Origin: JBEGTT01 sp041179245
GTDB lineage: Bacteria > Pseudomonadota > Gammaproteobacteria > Burkholderiales > Rhodocyclaceae
Direction: 5' to 3'
Assembly (NCBI GenBank): GCA_041179245.1
Contig: JBEGTT010000057.1
Span: 1-9,929 of the forward strand
Length of the DNA: 9,929 bases
In this document: one piece after another, positions 7,113 through 9,929 of the stretch
Layout of the letters: the number at the start of each line of letters is the position of its first letter
Numbering within the stretch: the stretch's first letter is position 1
Notes under the pieces: generated by a model
Told to the model about the DNA's origin: nothing
Databases searched by the model: none
Seen by the model: the letters and a program-made list of their open reading frames with translations, nothing else
Program-made: the position numbers and the translations under genes

Positions 7113-9929
7113 CGGCGAGACCAGCGATCAAACGCCAGATAAATCACCGGCGTGGTAAATAAAGTCAGCACTTGGCTGACCAGCAAACCACCGACCATCG
7201 TAAGGCCCAACGGCTGACGCAACTCCGAACCCACCCCTTGCCCGAGCATCAGCGGTAATGCGCCAAAAAGTGCGGCCAAGGTGGTCATCAAAATCGGGCG
7301 AAACCGGAGTAAACACGCTTCGTAGATCGCCTCGCGAGGGGACTTACCTTGCGACCGTTCGGCTTCCAGCGCGAAGTCGATCATCATGATGGCGTTTTTC
7401 TTCACGATCCCAATCAGCAAAATAATGCCGATGACCGCAATCACGCTCAGGTCAGTGCCGGTGACCAACAACGCCAACAACGCCCCAATCGCCGCCGACG
7501 GTAAGGTCGACAAAATGGTCACCGGATGAATAAAACTTTCGTACAGCACACCCAGCACGATGTACATGGTCACCACTGCGGCCAAAATCAACCACAAGGT
7601 GTTGGACAATGACGCTTCAAACGCTTGCGCCGCGCCTTGAAAGCGCATTTGAACGCCTGGCGGCAATCCCTCCTCAGCCGCCAATTGCTGAACCGACGCA
7701 ACCGCTTCACCCAACGCAACCCCTCGGGCCAAGTTAAACGAGACGGTAGCGGAAGGAAACTGGCCTTGGTGGTGTATCGCCAGCGACGTCGTTTGTTCCC
7801 GCACGGCGGCTACGGCCAATAATGGCACCGATTTTCCCGCGCTATTCACTAAATAAATACCCGACAAAGCAACGGGGTTCTGGCGGAAATCAGGCTGAAC
7901 TTCCAACACCACACGATACAAACTAGATTGGGTAAAAATGGTCGACACCAATCGTTGCCCAAAGGCGTTGTACAGCGCGTTATCAATCATCGCCGGCGTA
8001 ATCCCTAAACGGCCCGCAGTGTCCCGATTGATGTCCAGATAGACCTGTAAGCCTTGGTCTTGCCAATTACTACTGACATCACGCAAAGCCGGCAAAGCCG
8101 ACAGTTTTTCCAGAAAACCGGGGAGCCAAACCGACAGCAACTCAGGATCAGCCGAATCCAAGGTAAAGGGATATTGACTAGGGCTAACTCGATCTTCAAT
8201 GGTTAATTCCTGTACCGGCTGGAGAAATAGCTGGATGCCATTCACCCCGGCCAACGCAGATTGCAGCCGGCGAATCACTCCCGCCGCGTCGGCATTGCGC
8301 TCACCTTTCGGTTTCAGGTTGATTTGTACCCTACCCCGATTCAGCGTGGTATTGACTCCATCCACCCCAATAAACGAAGCCACGCTATCGACCGCCGGAT
8401 CAGCCAACAACACATCAACCAAAGCTTGCTGACGTTCACGCATGGCGATAAACGAAATGGATTGTGGTGCTTCGCTGATGCCCTGAATCGCCCCGGTATC
8501 CTGCACCGGAAAAAATCCCTTGGGCACTAGGACATACAGAATTACCGTTAACACCAGCGTTCCTGCCGCCACCCACAAGGTTTGACGCTGACGATCCAGC
8601 ACCCAGTTCAAGGCCAGCGCATAACGTGCCACTAAGACTTCAAACGCTTCCCGCCAGCGGCGCATCCAAGGAGACTCTTTGATGGTGTGTTCGGGTTTCA
8701 GCAAGCGCGCGCACATCATCGGCGAAAGAGTCAAAGACACCACCGCCGAAATCAGAATTGCCACCGCCAAGGTAATCGCAAACTCCCGGAACAAACGCCC
8801 CACCACATCACCCATAAACAGTAGCGGAATCAAGACAGCAACCAAGGAAATGGTCAGTGAAATGATGGTGAAGCCGATTTGGGAAGCGCCATCCATGGCT
8901 GCTTGAAATGGCGTTTTCCCTTCTTCGAGATGTCGGGAAATGTTTTCAATCATCACAATCGCGTCATCGACCACAAAACCGGTGGCAATGGTCAGGGCCA
9001 TCAGGGTTAGGTTGTTGATCGAAAATCCGGCCAGATGCATCACCGCAAACGTACCCACTAACGATACCGGCACAGCAACCGCAGGAATGACCGTGGCAGA
9101 TGCACTGCGCAGGAAAAGGAAAATGACCAGCACGACCAGCACAATCGACAGGAATAACTCGTGTTTTACGTCTTGGATCGATGCCCGAATCGTGGTGGTT
9201 CGATCACTCATCAAACTGACTTCAATATCGGCTGGTAGCGCGGCTTTTAAGGTGGGCAACAAGGCCTGAATGCGGTCCACCGTTTCGATCACATTCGCGC
9301 CAGGTTGGCGTTGCACGTTCAAAATAATCGCCGATGAACGATTCGCCCAAGCGGCTAAACGGTTGTTTTCGGCCCCATCAATCACCACGGCGATGTCCTG
9401 CAGCCGCAAGGGCGCTCCATTTTTCCAAGCAATAATCAGATCACGATATTCGCGGGCAGATTTCAATTGGTCATTCGCATCCACCGTTGAAGCGCGCATC
9501 GGGCCATCAAAACTGCCTTTGGCCATATTCACGTTGGCGTTACCAATGGCGGTGCGGAGATCTTCCAGATTCAGACCATGTGCCGCCAACGCTGTGGGGT
9601 TAACTTGTACCCGGACCGCAGGCCGTTGCCCACCCGCCAAGGTCACCAAACCGACGCCGGGCAACTGCGAAATTTTCTGGGCAATCCGCCCGTCAATCAG
9701 TTCCTGAACCTTGGGTAAAGGCAGCGTGGTGGAAGTAATCGATAGACTCAGAATCGGCGCATCCGCCGGATTAACCTTGCTGTACACCGGCGGCATCGGC
9801 AGATCAGCAGGCAGAAATGGCGTCGCCACATTGATTGCCGCTTGAACTTGCTGTTCCGCCACATCCAGCGTCAATTCCAGACTGAACTGCAGCGTCACCA
9901 CCGAAGCGCCGCCGGAACTGCTCGACGAC
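7109..9929 (-). CDS. mdtB: RND multidrug efflux permease, MdtB/MuxB type (N-terminus outside window)
   Basis: This is the partner permease of the downstream MdtC-type protein. The frame runs open to the right edge, giving 939 visible codons; roughly 90 N-terminal residues, including TM1, are missing by comparison with E. coli MdtB (1040). The GTG at 9901-9899 is an internal Val, since the frame continues upstream as SSSSSGGAS, matching the conserved SSGGAS-V-TLQF region. Further MdtB-like stretches are DVAEQQVQAAIN, PPVYSKVNPADAPI, ISQLPGVGLVTLAGGQRPAV and FSINNLTLMALTIATGFVVD. The proton relay is intact: the Asp pair in VVDDAIVMIENI is encoded at 8963-8968, and the TM10 Lys in GIVKKNAIMMIDFA at 7397-7399. 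The protein ends FDRWSRR and its stop overlaps the next start (GTGA). An MdtA/MuxA adaptor gene is expected upstream but not visible. With the other permease it would form the heteromeric inner-membrane trimer. Type assignment rests on remembered similarity to E. coli MdtB. Confidence 0.94.
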   Translation of the reverse strand, partial: SSSSSGGASVVTLQFSLELTLDVAEQQVQAAINVATPFLPADLPMPPVYSKVNPADAPILSLSITSTTLPLPKVQELIDGRIAQKISQLPGVGLVTLAGGQRPAVRVQVNPTALAAHGLNLEDLRTAIGNANVNMAKGSFDGPMRASTVDANDQLKSAREYRDLIIAWKNGAPLRLQDIAVVIDGAENNRLAAWANRSSAIILNVQRQPGANVIETVDRIQALLPTLKAALPADIEVSLMSDRTTTIRASIQDVKHELFLSIVLVVLVIFLFLRSASATVIPAVAVPVSLVGTFAVMHLAGFSINNLTLMALTIATGFVVDDAIVMIENISRHLEEGKTPFQAAMDGASQIGFTIISLTISLVAVLIPLLFMGDVVGRLFREFAITLAVAILISAVVSLTLSPMMCARLLKPEHTIKESPWMRRWREAFEVLVARYALALNWVLDRQRQTLWVAAGTLVLTVILYVLVPKGFFPVQDTGAIQGISEAPQSISFIAMRERQQALVDVLLADPAVDSVASFIGVDGVNTTLNRGRVQINLKPKGERNADAAGVIRRLQSALAGVNGIQLFLQPVQELTIEDRVSPSQYPFTLDSADPELLSVWLPGFLEKLSALPALRDVSSNWQDQGLQVYLDINRDTAGRLGITPAMIDNALYNAFGQRLVSTIFTQSSLYRVVLEVQPDFRQNPVALSGIYLVNSAGKSVPLLAVAAVREQTTSLAIHHQGQFPSATVSFNLARGVALGEAVASVQQLAAEEGLPPGVQMRFQGAAQAFEASLSNTLWLILAAVVTMYIVLGVLYESFIHPVTILSTLPSAAIGALLALLVTGTDLSVIAVIGIILLIGIVKKNAIMMIDFALEAERSQGKSPREAIYEACLLRFRPILMTTLAALFGALPLMLGQGVGSELRQPLGLTMVGGLLVSQVLTLFTTPVIYLAFDRWSRR

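Noticed and set aside
9270..9707. A 145-codon plus-strand open frame inside the MdtB-type permease gene
   Set aside because: It is a shadow of the RND coding frame on the other strand. No domain, ribosome site or signal supports it.
9899..9901. GTG at 9901 as the true start of the MdtB-type permease
   Set aside because: The frame stays open to the window edge and the residues before it match the conserved SSGGAS region of MdtB, so the gene continues beyond the window.
4059..9929. The two permease genes as a recent tandem duplication
   Set aside because: They share motifs and short identical stretches, but each resembles its own MdtB or MdtC lineage and they differ widely in between. This is an ancient paralogous pair.

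Overview
The window is proteobacterial chromosomal DNA, probably gamma- or betaproteobacterial. It encodes a Gram-negative envelope throughout: an outer-membrane TonB-dependent receptor, a periplasmic cytochrome c', a type IV pilus/type II secretion prepilin peptidase, and an RND efflux system with an outer-membrane lipoprotein factor. Moderate GC content and ordinary gene density give no finer placement. I saw no tRNA, rRNA, CRISPR array, phage gene or intact insertion sequence.

Layout. Left block, plus strand: the C-terminal part of a TonB-dependent receptor (to 1063) is followed 46 bp later by a small secreted cytochrome c' (1110-1580). Middle: a prepilin peptidase (1597-2385) faces the cytochrome gene on the minus strand with only 16 bp between their stop codons. 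A 219-bp gap (2386-2604) follows; it has no convincing gene but holds a possible eroded remnant. Right block, minus strand, read right to left: an RND permease of the MdtB/MuxB type (7109 to the window edge, N-terminus missing), a second RND permease of the MdtC/MuxC type (4059-7112), and a NodT/OprM-type outer-membrane lipoprotein (2605-4062).

How the genes work together. The three minus-strand efflux genes form one tightly coupled operon with 4-bp stop/start overlaps at both junctions (GTGA and ATGA). The order MdtB-type, MdtC-type, outer-membrane factor matches the Pseudomonas muxABC-opmB arrangement rather than E. coli mdtABCD, where an MFS gene follows mdtC. The periplasmic adaptor (MdtA/MuxA) should lie just beyond the right edge. 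The assembled machine would be a tripartite pump with a heteromeric B/C inner-membrane trimer. The receptor-cytochrome c' pair is probably a separate transcription unit.

No clearly new system is visible. The points most worth a second look are the receptor-cytochrome c' pairing, a displaced cysteine in the prepilin peptidase zinc-binding loop, and the origin of the 2460-2611 gap sequence.
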